A stretch of 64,000 bases of DNA from Streptacidiphilus sp. P02-A3a (GCF_014084105.1 NZ_CP048289.1:5713922-5777921); one strand, 5' to 3'. Shown: positions 10,400-18,694, counted from the first letter of the stretch. The notes: a model not told the origin generated them from the sequence alone. Translations and numbers: made by a program.

Positions 10400-11110
10400 T
10401 TGAGCGACAACCGACCGACCCGCCATCCGGGCGTGGCGATGCCGCCGTTGGCCAGGCCGACGGTGGTGCCGCATATCGCGTCCTGGGAAGCGGAGAGAGT
10501 CAGGACCGAGTTGATCCTGAAGCCGTTCGACAGGGGAATCGGCTACGCCGACGAGAAGGCCGGTGACCGCGATCGGCACGGGATCCTGTGGCGGCGGACG
10601 CCGACCCGGGTGGGGCGCGGCAGGCCCGAGTACAAGCAGGTGCACGCGCGGCGTCAGCGGGAGGTGATGACAGACCTGCGGTGCCAGGTCTGCGCGGGGC
10701 CCGCGTCGCGGGCAGAGGCGGGATGGCTGTGGCTGCTGCACGACGACCGCGCCGTCGAGCCACCTGGGTGGCCCGAACTGGCAGCCGCCACTCACCCTCC
10801 CCTGTGCGTCCCGTGCGCCCGCGCCAGCACGCAGACATGCCCGCACCTGTACGGAGCCGCCCTGGCTGTCCGGGTCGCCGACCCGCGCCTGTGGGGCGTC
10901 ATGGGCAACATCTACGCCCCGTCACCCCTCGACCGCCGCCGCCCCCGGCCGGTGCACTCCGGATTGGTCCCCTACACCAGTCCGCTGACCCGCTGGGTCC
11001 TGGCTTCCCAGATGGTCAGGATGCTCCACGACTGCACCAGCGTCGACCTGGACGAGGAGTTCACCGCCTACGCGACGGGTGCTCCGAGCACCCCGCTCCC
11101 CGACGTCTGA
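10400..11110 (+). CDS. Cys-rich hypothetical protein
   Basis: I cannot name this 236-residue protein. The TTG at 10400 follows AAGGAG by eleven bases and lies seven bases after the PIMT stop; an in-frame ATG at 10439 is an alternative. The middle carries CQVCAGPASRAEAGWLWLL, then PPLCVPCARAS and CPHLYG, which looks like a zinc-knuckle pattern (CxxC..CxxC..C-H). Before it is a basic Arg-rich segment; after it a helical region with SPLTRWVLASQMVRML. Proteins of this general look occur near regulators and peptide-modification genes in Streptomyces. Its position inside the PIMT/tgmA cluster suggests co-expression; a role as partner or DNA-binding accessory is speculation. Confidence 0.65.
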   Translation: MSDNRPTRHPGVAMPPLARPTVVPHIASWEAERVRTELILKPFDRGIGYADEKAGDRDRHGILWRRTPTRVGRGRPEYKQVHARRQREVMTDLRCQVCAGPASRAEAGWLWLLHDDRAVEPPGWPELAAATHPPLCVPCARASTQTCPHLYGAALAVRVADPRLWGVMGNIYAPSPLDRRRPRPVHSGLVPYTSPLTRWVLASQMVRMLHDCTSVDLDEEFTAYATGAPSTPLPDV

Positions 11111-11149
11111 CCTGCCACGACCGTCCCGTCGAGAGAACAGGAACACACC

Positions 11150-11419
11150 ATGTTCGGCCATGCCGAACGCTTCCCGACCGGCGACCCGCTACCGCAGGGC
11201 CAGGTGACCCCCGCCCCGTGGGTGGTGGGCCGGATCGCGCCCTATCCACCGTTCGAGGCAGCCTCCTACAGCCGGGTCGAGCTGGACCCGGCCACCCGGA
11301 CCGCTCACTGCTTCGCCATGGACGGCACGCCGATGATGCGGCCCACCGGCGACCCCGGCCACGGCACTTCCTCCGGCACCAACCCCGGCACCGGCAGTGG
11401 TGCGGTTCGACGCCGGTGA
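11150..11419 (+). CDS. tgmA: TgmA-like graspetide precursor peptide, altered C terminus
   Basis: The 89-residue product resembles precursors of the SAV_5884-type ATP-grasp system (GRASP_targ family): an opening ERFPTGDPLPQGQ, a PAPW element, a YSRVELDPATRTAHCFAMDG block, and a Gly/Ser/Thr-rich tail (HGTSSGTNPGTGSG). In canonical members the PW is followed by GLR; here it is VVGR, so the leader recognition region has drifted. The last five residues (AVRRR) come from reading into tgmB-derived sequence in the wrong frame. The ligase that would install ester or amide crosslinks survives only as a fragment directly downstream, so this precursor is probably orphaned. The family assignment rests on my recognition of the pattern. 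Confidence 0.65.
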   Translation: MFGHAERFPTGDPLPQGQVTPAPWVVGRIAPYPPFEAASYSRVELDPATRTAHCFAMDGTPMMRPTGDPGHGTSSGTNPGTGSGAVRRR

Positions 11420-11576
11420 CTTCCCTGCCGCCTTGTCGTGCTCCGCCACCATCGGCGGCAGCGCACGGCAGTGGGCGGGAACTGTGCGGACCCCGACCCG
11501 CAGCGCCGATCCGGGGGCCGTGCGGTCCCTGTACTACCGGCGACCGGACGGGCCCGGCTGGCTGCTGCCCGCCTGA
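11400..11576 (+). pseudogene. Relic of an ATP-grasp peptide maturase (tgmB)
   Basis: In the frame starting at GTG 11400, a 58-codon stretch reads like the first part of TgmB-type ATP-grasp maturases, about residues 25-85. It has RFDAGDFPAALS, a central WAGTVRTP strand, and the hallmark VRSLYYRRPDGP that ends the pre-ATP-grasp domain. The real N terminus and the whole ATP-grasp catalytic part (about 240 residues) are missing, and the frame ends with TGA at 11574-11576. It overlaps the end of the tgmA-like gene, so one deletion appears to have fused the two. It cannot be an active ligase. Confidence 0.6.
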
Positions 11577-11592
11577 TCGGGCCGCCGAACGA

Positions 11593-12435
11593 TCAGCCCA
11601 GCGTCGCCGCGTGGTCGGGGACGTAGTGCTGCTCGTCGCGGGGCGGGCGTTGGTAGCCCCGCGACGGCGGGCGGCTGGGGAAGGCCAGGGTCTCGGTCGG
11701 CACCTCCTCGTAGGGGACGGCCGACAGCAGGTGCGCGATCATGTTGATCCGGGCCCGCCGCTTGTCCTCGCTCTCGACCACGTGCCAGCGGGCCTCGGGG
11801 ATGTCGGTGTGCACGAACATCTCGTCCTTGGCCCGGGAGTAGTCCTCCCAGCGGGTGATCGACTCCAGGTCCATCGGCGACAGCTTCCAGCGCCGCATCG
11901 GGTCGTCGCGGCGGGCCAGGAAGCGCCGCTCCTGCTCGACGTCGCTGACCGAGAACCAGTACTTGAGCAGCAGCACGCCGTCCTCGACCAGCATCCGCTC
12001 GAAGATCGGGCACTGGTGCAGGAACCGGTGGTACTCGTCCTGGGTGCAGAAGCCCATGACCCGCTCCACCCCGGCCCGGTTGTACCAGCTGCGGTCGAAC
12101 AGCACGATCTCCCCGGCCGCGGGCAGGTGTTCCACGTAGCGCTGGAAGTACCACTGGCCGCGCTGCCGTTCGGTGGGTGCGGGCAGGGCGGCGATCCGGG
12201 CGACCCGGGGGCTCAGGTGCTCGGTGACCCGCTTGATGGCGCCGCCCTTGCCCGCCGCGTCGCGGCCCTCGAAGACCACCACCAGCCGGGCCCCGGTGCT
12301 GCGGACCCACTCCTGCAGGGTGACCAGCTCGGCCTGGAGCCGGAACAGTTCCTTCTCGTAGGGCTTCCGGCGCAGCCGCGGCACCGCCCCGAAGGCGCCG
12401 GTCACGTCCTCGCGCTGCTTCTTGCTGGCCACCAC
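11593..12435 (-). CDS. ppk2: Polyphosphate kinase 2
   Basis: PPK2 enzymes phosphorylate nucleotides with polyphosphate, or run the reverse reaction. The 280-residue protein has the Walker A loop GRDAAGKGG (residues 57-65) and the lid segment DRSWYNRAGVE (114-124). It also has DPMRRWKLSPMDLESITRW, all diagnostic of the single-domain PPK2 family. Length is typical. The start is a GTG at 12435 with CGGAG just upstream. It is transcribed towards the graspetide relic and lies downstream of the sugar operon but beyond a strong terminator at 12471-12501, so it should have its own promoter. Which PPK2 class it belongs to (ADP or AMP acceptor) cannot be fixed here. Confidence 0.93.
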   Translation of the reverse strand: MVASKKQREDVTGAFGAVPRLRRKPYEKELFRLQAELVTLQEWVRSTGARLVVVFEGRDAAGKGGAIKRVTEHLSPRVARIAALPAPTERQRGQWYFQRYVEHLPAAGEIVLFDRSWYNRAGVERVMGFCTQDEYHRFLHQCPIFERMLVEDGVLLLKYWFSVSDVEQERRFLARRDDPMRRWKLSPMDLESITRWEDYSRAKDEMFVHTDIPEARWHVVESEDKRRARINMIAHLLSAVPYEEVPTETLAFPSRPPSRGYQRPPRDEQHYVPDHAATLG

Positions 12436-12470
12436 CGGGCTCCGTTCCGCTCGTCGTGTGGAACAGGCTA

Positions 12471-12501
12471 GGCCCGGCAGGCGCGGATCGCCTGCCGGGC
12501 C
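12471..12501 (-). terminator. Terminator of the sugar operon
   Basis: A perfect 12-bp stem (GGCCCGGCAGGC, 12471-12482, with its complement at 12490-12501) encloses a 7-base loop. It lies 38 bp past the stop of the BadF-type kinase gene and before ppk2. There is no U tract, as is common in high-GC actinomycetes. Confidence 0.75.
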
Positions 12502-12538
12502 CGGGCGGCCGGTTCGGGTCGACTGCCCCGGTCCGTGG

Positions 12539-13543
12539 TCAGTTGCCCCCGTTGCGGTACCACTCCCGCAGCCGGTCCAGGGCCTGCTGGGGCGCGCCCA
12601 GCGAGTCCAGGCCGAGCAGCGCCGCGCCCGCCACCGGCGGGACGTCGGTGTAGCGGGGCTGGGCCGACGGGGCGTACTCCTTCAGCCTGGCCTCCACGCC
12701 CTGGGTGAGCAGCGGGTGCCGGGTGGCCAGGATGCCACCGCCGAGGACGACCTCCACGTCCGTCCCGGCGAGGTCCAGCCGTTCCAGTACCGAGCGGGCC
12801 ATCAGGAACACCTCCTCGGCCTGCCGCTCCACCAGCGCCACCGCGACCGGGTCCCCGGCGTCGGCGGCCTCCAGCAGGACCCGGGTCAGCTGGACCAGGT
12901 CCCCCGGGCTGACCGAGCCGAGGTGCACGGCGACGGCCACGTCGTGGACGGTGGGCTTGCCGAAGTACTCGGCGACCCGCTGCCGCAGCGCGGTCTGCGG
13001 GCCGCGGCCGTCCTCGGCGCGCATGGCGGAGTACATGATCTCGTTGCCGAGCCAGTGGCCGCCGCCCCAGTCCCCGGTGTGGTGGCCGAGCGCCAGGAAG
13101 CGGGCGATCCGGCCGTCCGGGCTGACCCCGGCGCAGTTCACCCCGGCGCCGCAGACCACGGCCACGCCCCAGGGGCGGCGGGTGCCGGAGCGCAGCAGCG
13201 CGAAGGTGTCGTTCAGCACCTGCGACGTGTGCGACCAGGACCGCTCGCCGAGTTCGGCGCTGAGGCGTTCCTCCTCCTCGGGCAGGTCGACGTTGGCCAG
13301 GCAGGCGGATATGTGCCGGGCGACGGGAGCGCTCCCGTCCAGACCGGCCCGGCGGGCGACCTCCTCGACCATCGGCGCGAGCGTCGAGGCGCTGGGGGCG
13401 CCGGAGCCGGGGCCCCGGACGGTGGCGAGCACCCTGCCGTCGTCCGCGACCAGCGCGATGTCGGTCTTGCTGTTCCCTCCGTCGATGGCCAGTACTGCGG
13501 GGATGGGCCCCGGGGGCGTCGCCCCCGGGGCGGTGTCCTTCAC
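12539..13543 (-). CDS. BadF/BadG-family sugar kinase (N-acetylglucosamine kinase-like)
   Basis: This is an ASKHA-fold kinase of the BadF/BadG/BcrA/BcrD ATPase family (334 residues), the group that includes mammalian NAGK and bacterial GlcNAc kinases. It shows the phosphate-1 motif LAIDGGNSKTDIALV (residues 18-32), CGAGVNCAG (phosphate-2 region) and VVLGGGILATRHPLL (adenosine motif). It likely phosphorylates the hexose or amino sugar released by the neighbouring GH4 enzyme. The start is the GTG at 13543, which overlaps the GH4 stop (GTGA), so expression is coupled. The family makes a GlcNAc-like substrate reasonable, but glucose or glucosamine cannot be excluded. Confidence 0.85.
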   Translation of the reverse strand: MKDTAPGATPPGPIPAVLAIDGGNSKTDIALVADDGRVLATVRGPGSGAPSASTLAPMVEEVARRAGLDGSAPVARHISACLANVDLPEEEERLSAELGERSWSHTSQVLNDTFALLRSGTRRPWGVAVVCGAGVNCAGVSPDGRIARFLALGHHTGDWGGGHWLGNEIMYSAMRAEDGRGPQTALRQRVAEYFGKPTVHDVAVAVHLGSVSPGDLVQLTRVLLEAADAGDPVAVALVERQAEEVFLMARSVLERLDLAGTDVEVVLGGGILATRHPLLTQGVEARLKEYAPSAQPRYTDVPPVAGAALLGLDSLGAPQQALDRLREWYRNGGN

Positions 13544-14796
13544 GTCCACGCCAGGAAGTCCTTGTTCTCGCTGAGCAGCAGGTCGGTGAGGCGGTCCGCG
13601 CGGTCGTACTGACCGATCAGCGGATGGGCGAGCATGGCCTCGAAGACCCGGTCCCGGCCGCCGTGCACGGCGGCGGTCAGTGCGAGCTCCTCGTACGCGG
13701 TGACGTGCGCGATCAGTCCCCGCTGGACCGCGGGCACCGGGGCCACCGGGAGCGGTACCGCTCCGTCGGCGCCGATGACGGCGGGCACCTCGATCACCGC
13801 GTCGTCGGCCAGGAACGGCATCGTCCCGTTGTTGCGGACGTTGGCCACCTGGACGTCGCCGGTCCCGGCGACCAGCGAGGCGAGCAGGTTGACCGCGGCC
13901 TCGGAGTAGAACGCGCCGCCGCGCTTGGCCAGCAGCTCCGGCTTGTGGTCGAGCGTGGGGTCGGCGTACATCTCCAGCAGCTGCCGCTCCATGGTGGCCA
14001 CGGCCGAGGCGCGGGTCTCCTTGTGGCGCAGCTCCTCCACCACCGCGTCGTGCGCGTAGTAGTACCGCAGGTAGTAGGAGGGGATCATGCCGAGCCGGTG
14101 CACGAGTTCCACCGGCAGCTCGATGTCGTCGGCGACCTCCTGGGCGCGCTCCGCCAGGATCTGCGGCAGCACCTCCTCGCCGTCGATCGTCACGCCGCGG
14201 ATCCAGGTGAGGTGGTTCAGGCCGAAGTGGTCCAGCGCGACGCTCTCGGGGGCGACCCCGGCGGCGGTGGCGAACCGGCGCTGGAAGCCGATCGCGACGT
14301 TGCACAGGCCCACGGCGCGGTGCCCGGCCTGGAGCAGGGCCCGGGTGACGATGCCGACCGGGTTGGTGAAGTCGACGATCCAGGCGTCGGGCGCGGCCAG
14401 CTGCCGGACCCGCTCGGCGATGTCGAGCACCACCGGGACCGTGCGCAGCGCCTTGGCCAGGCCGCCGGCACCGGTGGTCTCCTGGCCGACGCAGCCGCAC
14501 TCCAGCGGCCAGGTCTCGTCGCGGTTGCGGGCGGCCTGGCCGCCGACGCGCAGTTGCAGCAGCACCGCGCCCGCGCCGGTGACGCCGTCGTCCAGGTCGG
14601 TGGTCCAGCGGACGGTGGCGGGGTGGCCGTAGGCGGCCATGATCCGCTGCGCCACGCCGCCGACCAGCGGCAGCCGTCCGGCGTCCGGGTCGACCAGGAC
14701 GAGTTCGGTGACCGGCAGCCGGTCGCGGAGCCGGGCGATGCCGTCCACGAGCTCCGGGGTGTATGTCGAGCCTCCGCCGACAACGGTGAGTTTCAT
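13540..14796 (-). CDS. GH4 glycosidase (6-phospho-beta-glucosidase family)
   Basis: GH4 enzymes cleave glycosides by an NAD- and metal-dependent redox-elimination route. The 418 residues open with the NAD-binding KLTVVGGGSTYTPELVDGI (1-20). Next come VGGQAARNRDE (85-93), the metal-site cysteine in LCNVAIGF (Cys165-Asn166) and the GLNHLTW segment (193-198). This order fits the LicH/BglT/ChbF branch, which acts on beta-linked glucosides or chitobiose 6-phosphate. No PTS genes are nearby and the operon imports through an ABC transporter, so the substrate is either phosphorylated after import by the downstream kinase or used unphosphorylated. The ATG at 14796 overlaps the upstream ATPase stop (ATGA). 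Confidence 0.9.
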   Translation of the reverse strand: MKLTVVGGGSTYTPELVDGIARLRDRLPVTELVLVDPDAGRLPLVGGVAQRIMAAYGHPATVRWTTDLDDGVTGAGAVLLQLRVGGQAARNRDETWPLECGCVGQETTGAGGLAKALRTVPVVLDIAERVRQLAAPDAWIVDFTNPVGIVTRALLQAGHRAVGLCNVAIGFQRRFATAAGVAPESVALDHFGLNHLTWIRGVTIDGEEVLPQILAERAQEVADDIELPVELVHRLGMIPSYYLRYYYAHDAVVEELRHKETRASAVATMERQLLEMYADPTLDHKPELLAKRGGAFYSEAAVNLLASLVAGTGDVQVANVRNNGTMPFLADDAVIEVPAVIGADGAVPLPVAPVPAVQRGLIAHVTAYEELALTAAVHGGRDRVFEAMLAHPLIGQYDRADRLTDLLLSENKDFLAWT

Positions 14797-15839
14797 GCGG
14801 ATTCCTTCGACGTGTGCTCGGACCAGGTGGTGGGGGTCACCGTCTCCGCGCGGTGGCAGGCGACCTGGTGCCCCTCGGAGAGCAGCCGCAGCGGCGGGGT
14901 GACCGTGGCGCACTCGGTGGCGGCGATCGGGCAGCGGGCCCGGAACCGGCAGCCCGGCTCGGGGTCGACCACGCGCGGCGGCTCGCCCCGGTCGGCCCCG
15001 GCCAGCTCGGACAGCGGCGCCCGCGGGTCCGGCACGGTGGCCAGCAGCAGCTGGGTGTAGGGGTGCTTGGGCTCGGCCAGGATCTCCTCGATCGGACCCT
15101 GCTCGACGATGTGCCCGGCGTACATGACCACCAGCCGGTCGGCGGCGTAGCGCGCGCTGGCGAGGTCGTGGGTGATGTAGAGGAACGAGACGTTGGACTT
15201 GTCCCGCAGCTCGGCCATCAGGTTGAGCAGGCCGATCCGGATCGAGGCGTCCAGCATGGAGACCGGCTCGTCCGCGATGATCAGCTTCGGGTTGGACGCC
15301 AGCGCCTGGGCGAAGCCGACGCGCTGCCGCTGGCCGCCGCTCATCTCGTACGGGTACTTCTGCATGTAGGTCGCGGCGGGGGTGAGCCCGACCGAGGTCA
15401 GCAGCCGCTCGGCCTCGGTGATCCGGGCCTCCTTGCCGAGCTCCGGGCGGTGCAGCTTGAGGCTGCGCAGGAGGCCGTGGGAGACCCGGTAGACCGGGTT
15501 GATCGAGCTGAACGGGTCCTGGAACACCATCGGCGCCTGGCTGCGGTACGCCAGCTGGTCCTTGCGCGAGCGCAGCTGCGACAGCGGCTTGCCGTCGAAG
15601 GTGATCTCGCCCGCGGTGGGCTTGTAGACCATGGCCAGCAGCCGGGCGACGGTGGACTTGCCGCTGCCGCTCTCGCCCGCCAGGGCGACGATCTCGTTGC
15701 GGCCGATGGTCAGCTCGGCGTCGTCCACGGCGTGCAGGTTGCGCTTGGAGAAGGCGCCGCCGAGCTGGAAGTGCCTGGTCAGCTTGGTGGCTCTGAGCAG
15801 GACGTCGTCCGCTCCGGCCGGGGTGGGGTGCTCGCTCAT
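14793..15839 (-). CDS. Opp/Dpp-type ABC transporter ATP-binding protein (F subunit)
   Basis: This is one of two ATPases that power the adjacent permease pair. The 348-residue protein has Walker A GESGSGKST (residues 55-63), signature MSGGQRQRVGFAQAL and Walker B LIIADEPVSMLD. It ends in the oligopeptide-transporter C-terminal motif with CRFRARCP and a further cysteine, the cluster seen in Dpp/Opp ATPases. Membership in the family-5 solute-binding system is shared with cellobiose and chitobiose transporters, not only peptides. The ATG at 15839 overlaps the stop of the D subunit (ATGA), and its own stop overlaps the GH4 start. Confidence 0.93.
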   Translation of the reverse strand: MSEHPTPAGADDVLLRATKLTRHFQLGGAFSKRNLHAVDDAELTIGRNEIVALAGESGSGKSTVARLLAMVYKPTAGEITFDGKPLSQLRSRKDQLAYRSQAPMVFQDPFSSINPVYRVSHGLLRSLKLHRPELGKEARITEAERLLTSVGLTPAATYMQKYPYEMSGGQRQRVGFAQALASNPKLIIADEPVSMLDASIRIGLLNLMAELRDKSNVSFLYITHDLASARYAADRLVVMYAGHIVEQGPIEEILAEPKHPYTQLLLATVPDPRAPLSELAGADRGEPPRVVDPEPGCRFRARCPIAATECATVTPPLRLLSEGHQVACHRAETVTPTTWSEHTSKESA

Positions 15840-16855
15840 GCCGGGACGTCCTCCTTGGCTGCGCGTCCGGGCTCGTGCAGCAGGCAGCGCACGAGGACCG
15901 AGTCGACGTCGTACAGTTCCGGCCCGGTCTCCGTGCAGGACGGCATGACGTTCGGGCAGCGCGGGGCGAAGCGGCAGCCGGGGGGCGGGCTGCCGAGGTC
16001 GGGCGGGGTGCCCGGGATGCCGAGCAGCGGCACCTTGGGGCCCCTGATCGACGGGAAGGCGTCCAGCAGGCCCTGGCTGTAGGGGTGCAGCGGGGTGTCG
16101 AACACGGTGCGGGTGGTGCCGAGTTCGGCGATCTGGCCGCCGTACATCACGATCAGCCGGTCGGAGAAGTGGCTGACCAGGGACATGTCGTGGGTGACGA
16201 AGATGATCGCGAAGCCGAGCTCCCGCTGGAGCTCCTTGATCTGCACCATCAGCGAGCGCTGGGCGACCACGTCCAGCGCGGAGGTGGGCTCGTCCATCAC
16301 GATCAGGTCGGGGGTGAGCAGCAGCGCCATGGCGATCATGGCCCGCTGGCGCATGCCGCCGGACAGCTGGTGCGGGTAGCTGTTCAGGTGCACCGCGTCG
16401 ACCCCGACCAGCTCCAGCACCTCGCGCGAGCGCTGCGGGATGTCCAGGTCGTAGCTGTGCGCCCGGAGCACGTCGCGGTACTGCGCGCCGATGGTCTTCA
16501 CCGGGTTGAGCGCGTTCATGGCGCTCTGCATGACCACCGAGAGGCCGGCCCAGCGGATCGGGCGGATCTGCTTCTCGCTCAGCGGCACCAGGTCCTGGCC
16601 GCGGAACAGCACCTGCCCGCCGGTGACCCCGGCCGGGGCGCTGAGCAGCTGGGCGATGCCGAACAGCAGCGTGGACTTGCCGCAGCCGGACTCGCCGACG
16701 ATGCCGAGGAACTCGCCGCGCTGGAGGGTGAAGCTGACCTTGTCGACCGCCTTCACCGACCCCTTCTCGGTGGCGTACTCGACCACCAGGTCCCGCACGT
16801 CGAGGAGCGGTCCATCGGTCTCGGGCTGGGACTGGACGTCACGAAGTCGCGACAC
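15836..16855 (-). CDS. Opp/Dpp-type ABC transporter ATP-binding protein (D subunit)
   Basis: This is the partner ATPase of the importer (339 residues). Walker A is GESGCGKST (54-62), the signature is LSGGMRQRAMIAMALL, and Walker B is LIVMDEPTSALD. The C terminus has the oligopeptide-transporter zinc-like cysteines (CRFAPRCPN, then CTE). The GTG start at 16855 has GAGGAGG five bases upstream, and that site lies inside the last codons of the permease gene, which overlaps it by 17 bp. Two different ATPases are the rule for this transporter class. Confidence 0.93.
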   Translation of the reverse strand: MSRLRDVQSQPETDGPLLDVRDLVVEYATEKGSVKAVDKVSFTLQRGEFLGIVGESGCGKSTLLFGIAQLLSAPAGVTGGQVLFRGQDLVPLSEKQIRPIRWAGLSVVMQSAMNALNPVKTIGAQYRDVLRAHSYDLDIPQRSREVLELVGVDAVHLNSYPHQLSGGMRQRAMIAMALLLTPDLIVMDEPTSALDVVAQRSLMVQIKELQRELGFAIIFVTHDMSLVSHFSDRLIVMYGGQIAELGTTRTVFDTPLHPYSQGLLDAFPSIRGPKVPLLGIPGTPPDLGSPPPGCRFAPRCPNVMPSCTETGPELYDVDSVLVRCLLHEPGRAAKEDVPA

Positions 16856-17702
16856 GGAGCCTCCTCACGGGGCGCAGGGCGGGGTTGCTGATCTCGTCGA
16901 AGGCGTTGTTGAGCAGGGCGAACGCGGCGGCGAGCAGGGCGATGCAGATGCCGGGGGCGGCGGCCCAGACGTACGCGCCGGTCTGCAGCGCGGAGTTGTT
17001 CTGGGCCCAGTAGAGCATCGTGCCCCAGTCGTAGGAGCTGGTGTCGCCGAGGCCGATGAACTCCAGGGTGGAGGCGGTCAGCAGCGAGTAGAGCGCCGCG
17101 CCCAGGAAGTTGGCGACGATCAGCGAGGTCATGTTGGGCAGCAGCTCGCAGACGATGATGTAGGAGCTGCGCTCGCCGCGGACCTTGGCGGCCTCCAGGA
17201 AGTCCCGGTTCCGCAGCGACAGCGCCTGCGAGCGCAACTGCCGGGCGCCGTAGGACCAGCCGGTGACCACCAGGACGATGATCATGACGCTGATGCTGTG
17301 CTGGCTGAAGTACCCGGCGATCACGATCACCAGCGGCAGCGTCGGCAGCACCAGCACCACGTCGGTGAACAGGTTCAGCGCGTCGTCCCAGACGCCGCCG
17401 AGGTAGGCGGCGGCGACGCCGATCAGCACCGAGAGGACGGTGGCCAGCAGACCGGAGACGATCGCGATCAGCAGCGCGGGCCGGGCACCGTGCACGACCT
17501 GGAGCCAGATGTCCTGGCCGAAGGCGGTGGTGCCGAGCAGGTGCTTGGAGGACATGCCCAGGGACACGTCCTTGGTGTCCGTGGCCGGGTTCCCGGAGAC
17601 GATGAGGTTCGGGACGACCGCCATCACCACGAAGACGAACATGATGACCAGGCCGGTCAGGGCCTTGCCGTTGTGCCGGATGGATCTGAGCAGAGATGTC
17701 AT
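16839..17702 (-). CDS. Opp/Dpp-type ABC permease (C subunit)
   Basis: This inner-membrane permease has 287 residues. There is one hydrophobic helix near the N terminus (about 14-34), then a cytoplasm-periplasm stretch with LGTTAFGQDIWLQVVHGARPALLIAIVSG, the start of the BPD_transp_1 domain. Five or so more helices follow. The EAA-like coupling loop is LEAAKVRGERSSYIIVCELLPN, which contacts the ATPase. The start is the ATG at 17702, preceded by GAGGT and lying eight bases after the stop of the B-subunit permease. A much longer open frame runs upstream on this strand but only as a shadow of the neighbouring permease. Confidence 0.92.
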   Translation of the reverse strand: MTSLLRSIRHNGKALTGLVIMFVFVVMAVVPNLIVSGNPATDTKDVSLGMSSKHLLGTTAFGQDIWLQVVHGARPALLIAIVSGLLATVLSVLIGVAAAYLGGVWDDALNLFTDVVLVLPTLPLVIVIAGYFSQHSISVMIIVLVVTGWSYGARQLRSQALSLRNRDFLEAAKVRGERSSYIIVCELLPNMTSLIVANFLGAALYSLLTASTLEFIGLGDTSSYDWGTMLYWAQNNSALQTGAYVWAAAPGICIALLAAAFALLNNAFDEISNPALRPVRRLRVATS

Positions 17703-17710
17703 GGGAGTCG

Positions 17711-18694
17711 TTACCTCGCGGACCGGGTACGGGGGTCGAGAATGGCGGTCGCGATGTCGGAGATCAGCACCGAGACCAGCACCGCCACCGTGATCACCAG
17801 GAAGAGGCACTGCATGACGGGGAAGTCCTCGTTGTCCACCGCCTGGACCATCTGGTAGCCGACGCCCGGGTAGGAGAAGACGAACTCGACCGCGACCGCG
17901 CCGCTGACCACGAATCCCATGGACATCGCGAAGCCGGTGACGTTGGGCAGGATCGAGTTCCGCGCCGCGTAGTCGATCATGATCCGCCAGGCCGGCAGGC
18001 CCTTGGCCCGGGCCATCCGGATGTAGTCCTCGGCGAGCGTGGTGACCATGGTGTTGCGCATGGTCAGCACCCAGCCGCCGATGGAGGTGATCAGCAGGGA
18101 TATCGCGGGCAGCAGCGCGTGGCTCAGCACCGAGCTGATGAAGGGCCCGTTCCATCCCTCGGTCAGGCTGTTGTCGTAGCCGAAGGCCGATGGCAGCCAG
18201 GGGTTGATGTCGGCGAACAGCATGATCAGCATGATGCCGATCCAGAAGTACGGCAGGCCGGTGCCGATCACGAACAGCGGCGGCAGCACGCTGTCGAGCT
18301 TCCCGCCGCGCTTCCAGGCGGCGACCGCGCCGAGCGTGGTGCCGAGCACGAACGCCAGCACCGTGGTCACCCCGACCAGGCCCAGCGTCCACGGGATGGC
18401 CGCGCCGACGATGCTGTCGACCGACGCCGGGAACTGGGCGGAGGAGACGCCGAAGTTCAGTGTGGCGCAGTCCTTCAGGTAGGTCAGGTACTGCTCGATC
18501 ATGCTCTGGTGGTTCTTGAAGCCGAGCTCGGCCTCCATGGCCTGGAGCGGGGCTCCAGTGAGCTTGCCGTGGAACTTGGCCATCAGTGCGTCGATCGGGC
18601 TGCCGGGCAGCATCCGCGGGATGGCGAAGTTGATGGTCAGTGCGGCCCACAGGGTGAGCACGAAGAAACCCAGACGGCGGAGCAGGAATCTCAC
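17711..18694 (-). CDS. Opp/Dpp-type ABC permease (B subunit)
   Basis: This 327-residue inner-membrane permease shows the DppB layout. An N-terminal helix (RFLLRRLGFFVLTLWAALTINFAIPRMLPGSP) is followed by a large loop and then the BPD_transp_1 helices. The coupling loop is YIRMARAKGLPAWRIMIDYAARNSILP and the end has SDIATAILDPRTR. It forms the translocation pore with the C subunit. It is separated from the binding-protein gene by 91 bp that hold a hairpin, so the membrane parts are probably made at a lower level than the binding protein. Confidence 0.93.
   Translation of the reverse strand: MRFLLRRLGFFVLTLWAALTINFAIPRMLPGSPIDALMAKFHGKLTGAPLQAMEAELGFKNHQSMIEQYLTYLKDCATLNFGVSSAQFPASVDSIVGAAIPWTLGLVGVTTVLAFVLGTTLGAVAAWKRGGKLDSVLPPLFVIGTGLPYFWIGIMLIMLFADINPWLPSAFGYDNSLTEGWNGPFISSVLSHALLPAISLLITSIGGWVLTMRNTMVTTLAEDYIRMARAKGLPAWRIMIDYAARNSILPNVTGFAMSMGFVVSGAVAVEFVFSYPGVGYQMVQAVDNEDFPVMQCLFLVITVAVLVSVLISDIATAILDPRTRSAR

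Noticed and set aside
13322..13339. Perfect 18-bp palindrome GACGGGAGCGCTCCCGTC, like a CebR box
   Set aside because: It lies well inside the kinase coding sequence, and a similar GGGAGCGCTCCC at 27255-27266 lies near the 3' end of the GH13 gene. Neither is in a promoter, so chance in G+C-rich codons is more likely.
17703..18650. Upstream extension of the C-subunit permease frame
   Set aside because: Reads as a shadow of the B-subunit permease. The ATG at 17702 with GAGGT is the proper start.
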